Assembly (NCBI GenBank): GCA_021014325.1
Contig: CM037476.1
Span: forward strand, 18,636,827-18,700,826
Length of the DNA: 64,000 nucleotides
Source of the DNA: Plazaster borealis
Taxonomy: Eukaryota > Echinodermata > Asteroidea > Forcipulatida > Labidiasteridae
Direction: 5' to 3'
The notes beneath the pieces were generated by a model. It had not been told where the DNA came from and did not search any database. It was given only the letters and a program-made list of their open reading frames with translations. Positions 23,701-33,703 of this stretch are shown here, piece after piece. The stretch's first letter is position 1. Every line of letters starts with the position of its first letter. Made by a program: the position numbers and the translations under genes.

Positions 23701-25858
23701 AGTTACGTGTTTTTATTTTATTTATAAAATGACCACTGCTGACCACAATGTGACCACTGGCCAAAATATTTGCCCCGGCCAATATAGCATTGAGCAAGTT
23801 AGGCTCCAATCAGCTGAAAAATTTGGGATATGAAGCATTTTCTGAATATTCATAAGATTGATTTTCAAAATGGCCGCTATTTTGTCACGTTTTGCAAATG
23901 TTGTGTGCAAAACAAAATGTATTATAAAACAAGATTAAATTGACATAGAAGCTTTATTTTCGAACATTTATGCTTTCAATACTTCATTAATAATTCAGCG
24001 GCCAATTTAAAATTCAATGGCCATCATTGTGGTAATAAATGTGCATGTAATAAATATTTATTTACAGAGGGAAGAGTGAAATCATATATGTAACCGCGGG
24101 AAAAACAAGTCTTGAGAGGACACCATATTGACCTATATAAAAAAAAACACGGTCCGACGATTGTTTTAACCATCACAGAGACAATAGGACCACAACACAC
24201 ACATGATAACCAAGAAACTTAATAGTTTGTTGTTCATATGCTTCTCTGTAAATGAGTGAGACACTAGATATTACAGGTCAAGCTTTAACAAAAACATTAG
24301 AGGCGTCACGTAAAGTTCACACAACTGGGGGTTGGAGAATGTAGAAGGGACGAAGGAGCAGGGAAAGGAAAAAGGTGTACTAGGAAAGGGTTTGAAACGG
24401 AGGGGATAGTAAAAGAATGGGGTAGGAAACATGTGATGTCGTGACGTGAATTATAATATATAGTATATACAACTTCTGGGCTGGTAAGCATTTTGTTTGT
24501 CTGTATTAATTAACAAGGTATTTGATGATTTAAAATCTCAAATGATAAATAGACCCATGTTTGTGTTCTTCTTTTTCTATTTTTGTCAAGAGGAAAGCAT
24601 TGCTCAAAACGAGGCCAAAATATATTACACAGCTACAAAGAACAGCTTGGGGAGGAAGAAACGGAGGGTTAGGGTTGGGATAAAGAAAACTAGGTGCCTG
24701 GACGCTGTTCTGCCCAATCAATTAGAAAAGCGGTATTTCTGAAGCTGAAGGGGTTTATGTCTACTTTTTGTTTATATGTTTAGTCTGGTAACTTTGTTGT
24801 TTGTGCCGACTTTAATTGGAACAGCTTTAGTTTACGTTAAGATTTGTGTTTAGAGTTTCTTCCAGGCCACTAAAACACACCACGGTCGATGTATTTCCAC
24901 CTAAATTTAACATTTATTGGTTTCAATTTGGGCACCGTTGGCATAAAGCGGTCACATCCTAGACTTTAATAAGACACGTCGTAGTGCTGAGAGAAATAAT
25001 CATTTATGTTATACACATATTATAGACGTTTTTCTAGATAATTCAGAACTTACATATTGGTCTCCCGTCTATATGCCTGAGATTTGTTTTCACATGACTC
25101 TGGAAAGTACGTATACAGTACTTCAAAACACAATGGTGTAAGGGTAAGAACGCAAGTAATACTATTTATCCCAAATGCCTATTCCACATCTATTAAAATC
25201 ATTGCGGTACCCGCTGCTAAAATATAGGATTCGTACTGCCTCTATAGCTACCGGGCACGCTATGTGATGTAGTGGACATGCACCTGCTCTAATATGGCAA
25301 AGGTCCCGGGGTTCGAATCTCACCGAGTAATAAGCCATGGTGTGTGTGTGGGTGTGTGTGGGTGTGGGTAGGTATCCACATTCAAACCGTGGACCTATAA
25401 CAAAAGGGATAATAGGTCCACGGTTGCTATCACAAAGGAAATCATTGTGGTCCACGGTTGCTAACACAAAGAGTTGAACAAAGGAGGGTACACGATTGCC
25501 GGTGTTTACACACGTGTGTGTGTGTTTGTGTTCAAAACAAATTAATTTTTGATCACTAGTTTGTTTTAATAATATTTTTACCCATAGAACTGATGGGGGA
25601 AGTACTGAGTATACAGCGCTTAACACAAATCGTTATGTGGATAAAACACAAATTATAATGGCCTCTCGACTTCTTAGAGTAGGCCTACACACAGAAATGT
25701 ATATTTTGTTAACATCGAATCGGAATCTACTAAAAGTTTGGAAAGCACTTACGTGTGAGATTGAGGCACCAGCAGGAAAGCGGGCAAAACCACACGAGGA
25801 TTCCAAAGAGAAATATCAACATTTTTTTGTCCAGCAACATTCCCTCGCAGTGAGCCAT
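17505..25858 (-). CDS. Gene 1: secreted F-type lectin with C-terminal PAN/Apple domain
   Basis: The model joins exons 25858-25753, 20598-20464, 19947-19858, 18285-18031 and 17737-17505. That is 819 nt, or 272 residues plus stop. Every junction is phase 1 with GT donor and AG acceptor. Residues 1-35 are a signal peptide with a long hydrophobic core (LIFLFGILVWFCPLSC). Residues 36-195 form one F-type lectin domain: ATQVST, HPWWKVDLG, RITLVNRGDCC, ISCNPPVIARYVSV and LTLCEVMVEE. The last 77 residues are a PAN-like domain with CFQRC, CLSFDYV and CRLYDV. F-type lectins bind fucose and often act in innate recognition; this role is inferred. The R-x-D-x4-R part of the fucose motif is present, but the preceding histidine is tyrosine. 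The PAN part lacks 16 residues, including one cysteine, that gene 2 has. Transcript data are needed to confirm the joins. Confidence 0.72.
17738..18030 (-). other. Gene 1 intron 4
   Basis: 293 bp, GTAAGA donor and TACAG acceptor, phase 1. Nothing else recognised. Confidence 0.6.
18031..18285 (-). CDS. Gene 1 exon 4: C-terminal half of F-type lectin domain
   Basis: 255 nt between acceptor TGACAG and donor GTAAGAC. It reads ARLSGAIVRAGLETDIF, AACGSPVTSDQ, ISCNPPVIARYVSVDDA and LTLCEVMVEE, then a short PQTT tail. The paired cysteines, PP-x-x-ARYVSV and LTLCEV are hallmarks of fucolectins. The leading arginine completes R-x-D-x4-R with exon 3. Confidence 0.78.
18286..19857 (-). other. Gene 1 intron 3, crossing the copy 1/copy 2 junction
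   Basis: About 1.57 kb. It contains poly-G (18501-18512) and poly-C (19278-19290) runs, sequence shared with 34261-35430, the unit junction near 19505-19525, and the small TIR element 19526-19710. No coding sequence seen. Confidence 0.55.
19526..19710. mobile_element. Small TIR element (MITE-like), copy B
   Basis: 185 bp, starting ACTGGTTTGTCAC and ending in the reverse complement of ACTGGTTTTACATG. It is nearly identical to 1-182. The copy 3 junction (35430-35460) lacks it, so it is a recent or mobile insertion in intron 3 of gene 1. Confidence 0.6.
19858..19947 (-). CDS. Gene 1 exon 3: middle of F-type lectin domain
   Basis: 90 nt, acceptor TTCTAG, donor GTAAGTG. It reads NDSHPWWKVDLGTNHC, then GRITLVNRGDCC. 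The PWWxVDL strand and the NRGDCC loop carrying the first fucose-contact arginine are typical of F-type lectins. It is too short to appear as a long open frame and was found by the motif. Confidence 0.78.
20464..20598 (-). CDS. Gene 1 exon 2: N-terminal part of F-type lectin domain
   Basis: 135 nt, acceptor TTTCAG, donor GTAAGTG, phase 1. It reads LNLCGMQATQVSTYKHYG, SADLAIDSDLRTSV and SCTYSI. At the place where fucolectins have Cys-Thr-His, this copy has Cys-Thr-Tyr. Confidence 0.72.
20707..20766 (-). pseudogene. Relic duplicate of exon 1 (copy 2)
   Basis: Same relic as 983-1046, with a GTGAGTG donor-like end and an in-frame TGA. It lies about 110 bp upstream of gene 1 exon 2. Confidence 0.5.
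21138..22088. mobile_element. Penelope-like element fragment (copy 2 only)
   Basis: About 950 bp are inserted relative to copy 1 (between GGATGTG and TAATAAG, near 1410). It contains a CTGACGA ... CTAGTC-GAAACGTT segment (21692-21725) of the kind found in Penelope-like elements, and a downstream stretch ending ACCATGCAATGCCTCAAATC (21979 onwards) that resembles sequence recalled from such elements. No intact reverse transcriptase or GIY-YIG region is present. Family assignment is inference. Confidence 0.4.
21692..21725 (+). ncRNA. Candidate minimal hammerhead ribozyme core
   Basis: The order of conserved parts fits a hammerhead: CTGACGA (consensus CUGANGA), then a 6-bp stem GACTAG/CTAGTC closing a short loop, then GAAAC and a minimal stem III ending at GTT. 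Penelope-like elements are known to carry such motifs. Stem I and self-cleavage cannot be judged by eye. Confidence 0.4.
25247..25330 (+). repeat. tRNA-derived SINE-like module (copy 2)
   Basis: B-box-like GGTTCGAATCT at 25309-25319 and A-box-like TAGTGGACATG at 25270-25280. It is the most complete of the three copies and is followed by GT-rich repeats. Confidence 0.45.
25331..25560. repeat. GT-rich microsatellite with a hairpin
   Basis: GT/GGTGT repeats at 25339-25372 and 25514-25534 flank a perfect 12-bp inverted repeat (CCGTGGACCTAT / ATAGGTCCACGG, about 25387-25425) and a further GTCCACGGTTGCTA repeat. It is absent from copy 1. Confidence 0.5.
25753..25858 (-). CDS. Gene 1 exon 1: signal peptide
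   Basis: 106 nt from ATG (25858-25856) to the GTAAGTGC donor. It encodes MAHCEGMLLDKK, a hydrophobic core LIFLFGILVWFCPLSC and CLNLT. Length and phase (1) match exon 2. The same exon is conserved at 57746-57851, which supports this ATG. Cleavage is likely just after the cysteine-rich end of the core. Confidence 0.7.
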
Positions 25859-25907
25859 CTTGACAAATGATAAACACTGGTACCACAGGTACTTCACAAC
25901 AATGAGA

Positions 25908-25962
25908 ATGATAAGCGACGTGTTCTATGCAAGCTGATAAATTGCTTTGAGTAACGTCAACG
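25908..25962 (-). promoter_or_regulatory. Conserved upstream block of gene 1
   Basis: Matches 10340-10402 and 57900-57955: GATAAGCGACGTGTTCTATG, then TGCTTTGAGTAACGTCAA. It is about 50-105 bp upstream of the ATG. A role as promoter or 5' UTR is inferred from conservation only. Confidence 0.3.
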
Positions 25963-26954
25963 CATTAGTGCAGAACATGCACATGCACAAACTAATAGGA
26001 CTCGGGTATAATGAGGTTTCTCATAGAGGCAAACACAGCTTCAGTGAAATACCGAACTGTCATCAGTTGTCAATGTCGGCGCTAGAGGGGGGAAAGGGAG
26101 ACATTTCCCCCTCCCAGTTACCTTCTTTCCCCTCCTCCAATCCCCTTCTAACTCCCATTCCAGTAAATGCAATATTATTATGTTCTCATCAAAGTGTAAG
26201 TCAACGGATTTTCAGTGGCACAAAATTACATTACCTGGGACAGTAATATCCAGGCTGATTGGTTGACAGGAGATCACGTGGTCATGTTTATATGCTCGAT
26301 ATAAATACAGTAAGAGTGATACAATGAGCTTAACTTATCGAGTCAAAAGAAGACAGAGGATTGCGCGGAGCGCGCAAATTCACGGCCGAATTTAAGTTGG
26401 GAGGTCACTTGGCTCGCGCAAGATTCAAAATTGCATGCGATAGCTTGAAACTTCAGCAGGCCAAGTTCGAAACTTGCGCAAGGAGCTACTCAGCGCTCAA
26501 CACTTACAGAAAATTCAACGCAGAGTCGGGTTGAGCTTAGGTTAATGTTGTTCGTTCTCAACTTTTACAGGGTTTTTGGACGCTTTAAGCGCAAAGATAA
26601 TTATGAATGGGAATCAAAGTATGTTGAATCGGTTTTAAACTATTGGTTTTGAACACAATGAAATCTTGCTCTAGATCATTTTACTTCGACTTCGTCTCTG
26701 TAATAGTTATCAAGAACCAGGCCTCATCGTGTGTATACATAACTAGATTAAAACCTCTTTGCGCAGCCACTTTAATACCCTTATCAACAATGACGTCACG
26801 AGGAGCTTTGCAATGCGAAATCCAATTTTGCTTTTGTTGTCTGGCTTTTAATTGTTCCGAACTTTGCAATTTCCATGCAAGCATGGACTAATGGCAATGG
26901 ACAGGAATCGTATGAAACATCCTAGATGTAGTATAACATGTTTGAAAATGCACT

Positions 26955-27275
26955 AAATTGGCCGATGAGAAGCCAAGCAAGCTATTTGTTGGCATGGAAA
27001 AACAAAGAACCAGTGATAACATTATTAACAGCTTAAAAGCCGATAACAGTAATTATTATAACGATTCTATATCTATGTAATTATGTTAATTCCTTTTATC
27101 AGAATTTATATTCTGCTGAGAATGTTGACAGTGAAACTACCAACGAATTCCTGGAAACTGTTAAAACATGTAGTTTTCCTGATAATGTAGTTGATAATTT
27201 GGAGAGTTCCATTCAGGGAATTGAAGTTTGTCAAGCCATTGATCAAATGAACATGTTTGATTATATGCCACAGAA
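26955..27275 (+). pseudogene. Remnant of a LINE ORF2 (L1/Tx1-like), copy 2
   Basis: Same fragment as 11403-11705, with extra damage: small deletions near 27075 put the FYQNLY part out of frame. Confidence 0.55.
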
Positions 27276-27985
27276 GAACACGAAGTAATGACACACGGTT
27301 GTCGATGGTTGATACGTTTATTTGCTCACTGCTGATGGAGACTCTCACTGCCTACTCTCTAACTTTCACACGGTATTTATTGTAAAAACCAAGACCACTT
27401 GCAAGTATAACTGTATGAGGAATAGTTTTACACATTATTAAGATTACATTTGAATAATTATACAATGCGAGAATATGTTTGGATGGTTTTTTACGAAAGA
27501 GGGTTGCACTAAACAAAATGTAGGAAGAAGTTGCCCCATATTTTGGGCATGCTTGACCAGTGTCCGGTGCTCCCTGTCATTACAGTGGAATGTGTACAAG
27601 GTGTAAGGGATGGAATCCCAAGACCCAAACACATTTGGCACCATTGCCATGAGTAAGAAAAATTAGACTACCATATTTCTGAAAGCATGGAGGTCTACTG
27701 ACAATCACACAGGACAATCTCACATGTCCAAGCTTTCCGTTGGGTGGTAGTATTGTGCTTGCGAGTGGATTTTCTCTATGTATTTCATTGGTCAATTATT
27801 TAGAGAACAACTGCACCATGTTAAATTAAAAAACATAAAAACATAATGTGTAGTCCCTTAAGAAATAATTGATTCTGTTTAAGGCAATGTATGTTTTGTG
27901 AGTGAGATTTTTCTGTACGCTCATATACGTGCTTATTTCGACTCAGCGACGGTCTGGTCCCTCATTTGGGAATGACATTTCAGTA

Positions 27986-28482
27986 CAACCTCGTCCCCAT
28001 GGTGTGTCCAGCAGTACGAGGTTGACCGCTCTCTCACCCTGGTATTGGATCATTTGCATATCCAAACTTTTTTGGATAAGTATGCAAATTAGAATAGTCT
28101 GGCTGCTTTTCGAAATTCACATCTTTGTCATAGTCTTGTGGTCCGGTACCAGATTTAAAAGCCTGTTTGTACATTGGTTGCCGGTCGGCTGTTTTGACAA
28201 AGTTAAACATTTGGTTTTGGTGTTAAAAGAAACGTAACAAGTATAAACATTGAGACACTTCAGTAGCAGCATGGAGGTAGAGTGCACTTAGTTCTTTTTA
28301 CTTTTAGTCACTGTCGACTGCTGTGAATATGGTGAATACTGAATGAGTACAACTTAACATTTTTACGTTAGATTTTTGTACACCAGTCGTTGTCCAATCA
28401 GGGTCCAAGTAAGGAGTTTCCCTCCCAGGGTTTAAAATTGTAAACATGGTTGGAAATAAAGTAAACCATTGGAACGAGGTTG
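27986..28482. mobile_element. 497-bp nonautonomous TIR element (copy 2 only)
   Basis: The ends are inverted: left CAACCTCGTCCCCATGG and right the reverse complement of CAACCTCGTTCCAATGG. The flanks are ATTTCAGTA (27977-27985) and ATTTCAAAA (28483-28491), a probable 9-bp target duplication with two later changes. The matching site in copy 1 (12436) is empty and reads ATTTCAGTACTATC. No transposase is encoded. Confidence 0.75.
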
Positions 28483-31400
28483 ATTTCAAAACTATCACAG
28501 TCCATGTGAACGCAAGGAACTCGACATGATTGCTGCAGTTTAATAACAATATTTTTCTTAAAGATGTAGTTTTCTCAACGATGTTTATGTAAGGAGATGT
28601 AAGATTACTCTGTATTAAGAGCAGAAAAGATTTCTGGCCCTCAACAATAATGGCGCCATTTTTAAATAATAGGATGCAGACCACACTTTAATTCCGTCAG
28701 CGTCCGAATTTCTACCCAAAAAACCTTTACTCTAAATCAACAATGCACTAGTCTAACAAAATATACAAACATCACTGACGCTAAACACTAACACTTAAAG
28801 GGTCTGTATACGTTTGGTAATGACTCTAAAAATTAATGGCAATAACTTGGTAAGAAATACAGCAGCTTTTGGATAGTTTAATGCATTTTGAGAAACTTTT
28901 CACTTCGAAATACTGCGGTTATGGAAAAAGATATCAATTTTTATCCCAAATAATTTGAATCTGAGAAGCGTTATTGCAAGTAGGCTAACGTTTCTCAGAC
29001 TGTGTATTCCAATTGCAGATTATTCTTACTGCGTGGAGATAACCGCTCCAGATTGTCGGCAATATCTAAAAAACGCTACCACCTTTTGAAATGAAATGTT
29101 CACTTGTTAGGTTTATGGTAGTATATCTACAACTATATAATATTGAAACAAACAGTGAGTTCCAATTACCAAAAGTATAAAATCCCTTTAAACTAACACC
29201 AACACTTAAGCTATACCCTTACCCAATCCTTTCGTAACTATAGTACTCAAACGCGATTAATGCACGTGACACAATGTTTATTTGAAATAGTGCGCTCATT
29301 TTCTATATAATGAATGAAGGAAACTTAAATCTATGTCAATATGAAAAACTAGTTTGTCGTCTTTTGTAACTTAATGCAAGAGCTGCTTTGCCATCAACTT
29401 TTAACACAATACGACTAGTACACTTGCCCATTATCTTTGGCTTAATCTTTACAATTTCTTATAACACTTAATAAGTACCAGGCCTTTATGAAGGTTTTGT
29501 AGAAAGTAAACTAATTATCTAAAAAGACATTATCTGTTATAGACTCTTAAAAATGGTCACAAATTTACAAACATTTAAAAGAGCGGTTCTAGGATGCTCT
29601 GAAATATTTAGCTTTTACATTTGTTCCAATAGATGGAGTCCCCCCCCCCGCCAAAAAAAAAAAAAAAAAAAAATATTATGATTCCCTTGCCTCACGCTAA
29701 AACAGGGCAACAATGTCTTATCCTCGAAACACTATCAGCCCAAAATCTGAAAACGCGAGGTAAACAAACCCCGCGACGAAGGACTTTTGACGTCATCGGA
29801 GGCCAGTTAATAGTTGGACCTGCCTATATGAATGTAAGGAGCTAACGCAAATACACCGCCAAACTTCACCATTTGCAATCAATACCGCCGTAAGTGTGAC
29901 TCTTTAAAGGACGATCCAACAGAAACAAAATCAGCAAGCCAATTTTACAACGGATTTATGATTCGGAGATTTTCGTTCTTTGAGAGGCGAGGCGATTCCG
30001 CAGCTCGGCTTGATTGTTAGTTCATCGCTCTACACGTCAAACATTCAACCCTAACATAATACACACACGACAAGAATTCACTCGACATGCTTGGAAAAAC
30101 GGTTATCCCCACGACATTGCAATAATCATCGCTGGTGCACACGTTCAAACCGTATACAGTGCTGGTCCGCACGCTCATGGTCTGCATAGCTTAGTTCTTT
30201 GGAAAGTTTAGTTTGTTTATAACGAAAAACTACCAAACGTGTAGGCTTCATTTTACAAAGAAAAATTCGGATACCATGGATGGACAGAAAGAGTATTTTA
30301 CTGTATGATGTAAGTTTAAATTTGTTTGTTCTTGATTCTTTTTGTTTTCCAAGCAAACTTTATGTTTGTGTTTATAATGCTAACCGTGAGTTTTTTGCCG
30401 CCGATGACGTCAAGGGTTCAATGGATATCGTTATCATAGACAATTTTTTTTTTGACTTTCGGCTGAAAAAGCCGCGCGGAGAGGTGCATTTTGTTTATTG
30501 AATTATTTATTACTAAATGCAAATGTAAGTGTAAAATGGTTTATTAACCGGTATCTACGATTCAATTCGGCCATAAAAGGAATGGTAATATTTAAAATAT
30601 TGAGAGCATCCTGTGAACCACTCTTTACAAAAGTATTAACTGATTCCACAGCTTACATTAACGCAAAGTTTAAGACCCATCTAAAATTATTTAACTTTAA
30701 ACGTAAAAGAAGGGCTCTAAGGTTCAAGTCAGTTTTTGGATGCACTCTTTTTCCAATAGATAGATTCCTTTTGAAAATGGGGGAAATTACAAGTCTCTTA
30801 CCTCAGGTAGAAACAATTGCATTTTTGTTAGTAAAAATCCAAAAATGTTCGATGACTTCACATTCCAAATGGTCTATATACTTTTATGCTGAGAATATTT
30901 AGTTCATTCCTGAATGTTGATGATATTCATTTGAAACGGCAGTGAATTTATCTTTTTGACTGGCGTAAAAAGTTCTCTTTTGAATGTATAGATACAATAA
31001 TGTTGTTGTTGTCCGATGACTTGATGTTTCAAATTTCACTCCAACAGAGAATACAATTAAATGACATTCCACACCATTGACGTGGGGTTAGAGACGTGTA
31101 ATTCCCGCACACTTTCATGTCGACTCTATCTATTCAGAAACGAGACTAAAATTGACCTTGGAGCTCCTGTTAATTGTAATACACACAACAAAACTCTACA
31201 AAGTTGAAATAATACGAGTTTCTTATAATACACAACACCTGCAGATCAAGATCGGACTACTTTAAAGTGTAAACATAATAACAAAGTCAAACTTATTTAA
31301 ACTGACTGCAACAGGTTTCCTGTTCGTAATGAGTGAAGTAATTTCACTATGAGCCACGCCCCTTCACACATCCAACGGTTGTCAGTGGCCAATAAGAAAT

Positions 31401-33284
31401 GCATAAAACTTTAGTTATTCTTTAAGAATTTTGATTTCTGTGAGAAAAATCATTCGTTTCTGTTATAACAAATGCCCTTGGATGTTAAAATGGGTGATGT
31501 TTTTGTTATACATACCTTTTTTCGAGCTGGATAGGAAGTAGCGAGAACTTATAAAGCGTGCAGAAGAGTCACGTGCATGTGACGTAATTGTTCATAGCAA
31601 GTGCTTGAAAGTTTTATTTTTGGTTAAACTACGTACTTTTCGGACAACTTGTGCTTTCTAGCAAACTGATTTAGTAGAAAATTCAAGTAACAATATTACA
31701 CTCATGCAAAATAAAGTATTGCGTACATAAAACACATAATAATGTGTTCAAATTTACGTATGTGGCACGAATGTCACATCCGATACTTTGACATTTGTCA
31801 TTCTGTCGAGCACGCTCTATATTAAAAATTAAAAGACTCCTCGCATATTATGACGTCACAAGCTCAAACAACGCACTCAATGTGAGGTCAAAGGAAGACC
31901 GCTCATTGGCTGAGGGTGCACCCCACAAAATAGGGAGAAAACAGAGCGTTAGGCTCATTACTAATTTGTAGGCCCTCAAAATATTCTATATTAGACAGCT
32001 TTGAGAGCCAAATAAAAGGGGTAGGCCTACTGTGTAAAATTGTTGCCCATTACTGTGACCTGGGGTTGTTAACTTCCAACTTGAGGTATTTTAGATTACA
32101 TAGACCTTGAAAAATTGGTCCCATTTGGCCAGAGGTGTAGGACCGTTTGGAAATTTACACCGGTGTAGGGTGTTTTTATTTGGAGGGGGAATAAATACGA
32201 CGGGCCTATCAAATTGAGTAGAGGATAAAAGTGCAAGAGTCGATGGAGAGTTTTCCCTTTACTGTAAAAAGCTGTGAGACTTTCAAGTATTTGTTTAAGT
32301 ATTTTTGAATATTTAGCATTTTGCACTGTATGCCATGGGAGTTTATTTAGTGGGGTGCACTCCTGAGTGAGGTGGGTACGTCCACTGTTGACCTCAATGC
32401 TTGCCAAAGATTATAGAGCGCCGAAGGCGCAATAAGATGTGGGAACTGGAGCTCTATCTATTGTTGGAACTTGAAATACGCATGGGTGCCATTCCAGTGA
32501 GCAAATGTTTTGTTATATCATTGATAGCAATGGTGATTGTCTGCACTGATCTAACTTTGCATTTAAAGGGTTGCTTGCTGAAATGGCCCCAAGTGCACAT
32601 TTCATATTTCAGCACGAGTTGAACTTTCAGCTCTCTATAATATTTGATGCTGGTAGCCAAGGGGTCTATAATTATCGTCAAACACTGACATGTTGCCTCT
32701 ATAGGCGGCCCAAGATGGCAGCCAAGTGCAAAGTTGACGGGACCCGACTGGGTATATAACTGACTATGTGCTTACTCGTGGATTGGAAACATTTATTGTA
32801 TTCTTGAGAAATTGCCTACAAATCTTTTCTGTCTGCAAAAATTGACTGCCTTCGCGTAAACACCAGTCATCTCACTAAACATCACCAGCAGTTTTGTATG
32901 CACTTTATGTACGCAATAATAGTGTACAGACCAAAGATGAATAACGAAATATTGTACATCTTAAATCACGGAATATCACAATAATAATGCATTACAATCT
33001 CCCAACAATTGTTTTGGTGGTGGCAATGACAAATATTTTGTTAAAGACTAAATTAAATTGAATAGACCACCCACAAGTGCGTCACTCAAGTGTTGGTTTT
33101 GTTATTGTAAACTTATATATTTACCGTTCACCTGTCACTTGCAAAATATCTGTAGATAGATGAGACTTTTGACTTTTTTATGATGGCAACAGGTCTAGTA
33201 ATGATAACACAAGTGTTACCAAATTTGTACTCGTTTAAAGTATATCGAATTCATCAATCGATAGATTGAACTAACAATGAAATA

Positions 33285-33703
33285 CTATTTTAGCCATGAA
33301 CGGACCACCACGTACACCATGCAGCCTGGCTGATCATTTGCCTTCAAGTCTCCAGCCTTTACATCGTAGAGCCTGCACTGACCAGAATTATTGACGTAGT
33401 CGAAAGACAAACACTCGTTAGTCATCCTTAAACACCTCTGGAAACAGCGCATGAGTGACTTCATGTGAAGGACCGACAGAGGGTGAGAGTCGACAATACA
33501 TTTCCCTTTGAATAGCAATGAGGACGTCATGCCGGCGATGGCGAATGGCGTGTCCGTAGTCATTGTAGCTGTAGACTTTGCAGCTGTAGTCTTTGCAGCT
33601 GTAGTCTTTGCAGCTGTAGTCTTTGCAGCTGTAGTCTTTGCAGCTGTAGTCTTTGCAGCTGTAGTCTTTGCAGCTGTAGTCTTTGCAGCTGTAGTCTTTG
33701 CAG
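33285..33703 (-). CDS. Gene 2 exon 5: TTAAK-repeat linker, PAN/Apple domain, stop
   Basis: The acceptor TTGTCTACAG is immediately followed by nine 15-bp repeats coding TTAAK, then STATMTTDTPFAIAGMT. After that come the PAN domain with FKGKCIVDSH, RCFQRCLRMTNECLSFDY, GQCRLYDV and PGCMVYVVVRSWLK, and the stop (33287-33285). Six cysteines fit three Apple disulfides. The exon is 419 nt, in frame from the phase-1 junction. Confidence 0.7.

Larger units (their letters stand above)
20599..25752 (-). other. Gene 1 intron 1
   Basis: 5.15 kb of unit sequence with an exon 1 relic (20707-20766), TGACCACTGGCC modules, a Penelope-like insertion (21138-22088), a tRNA-like module (25247-25330) and GT repeats. 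Purine-rich overlapping open frames at 24306-24742 match 3512-3954 and are not considered genes. Confidence 0.6.
25963..33284. other. Intergenic part of unit, copy 2
   Basis: Collinear with 10403-17504. It contains a LINE remnant (26955-27275), a TIR element (27986-28482), an A-run (29653-29671), and about 140 bp at 32337-32470 not in copy 1. No gene recognised. Confidence 0.5.

Noticed and set aside
25162..25626. 154-codon minus-strand frame
   Set aside because: It reads through the SINE-like module and GT repeats (poly-HT stretch) and is not conserved in copy 1.
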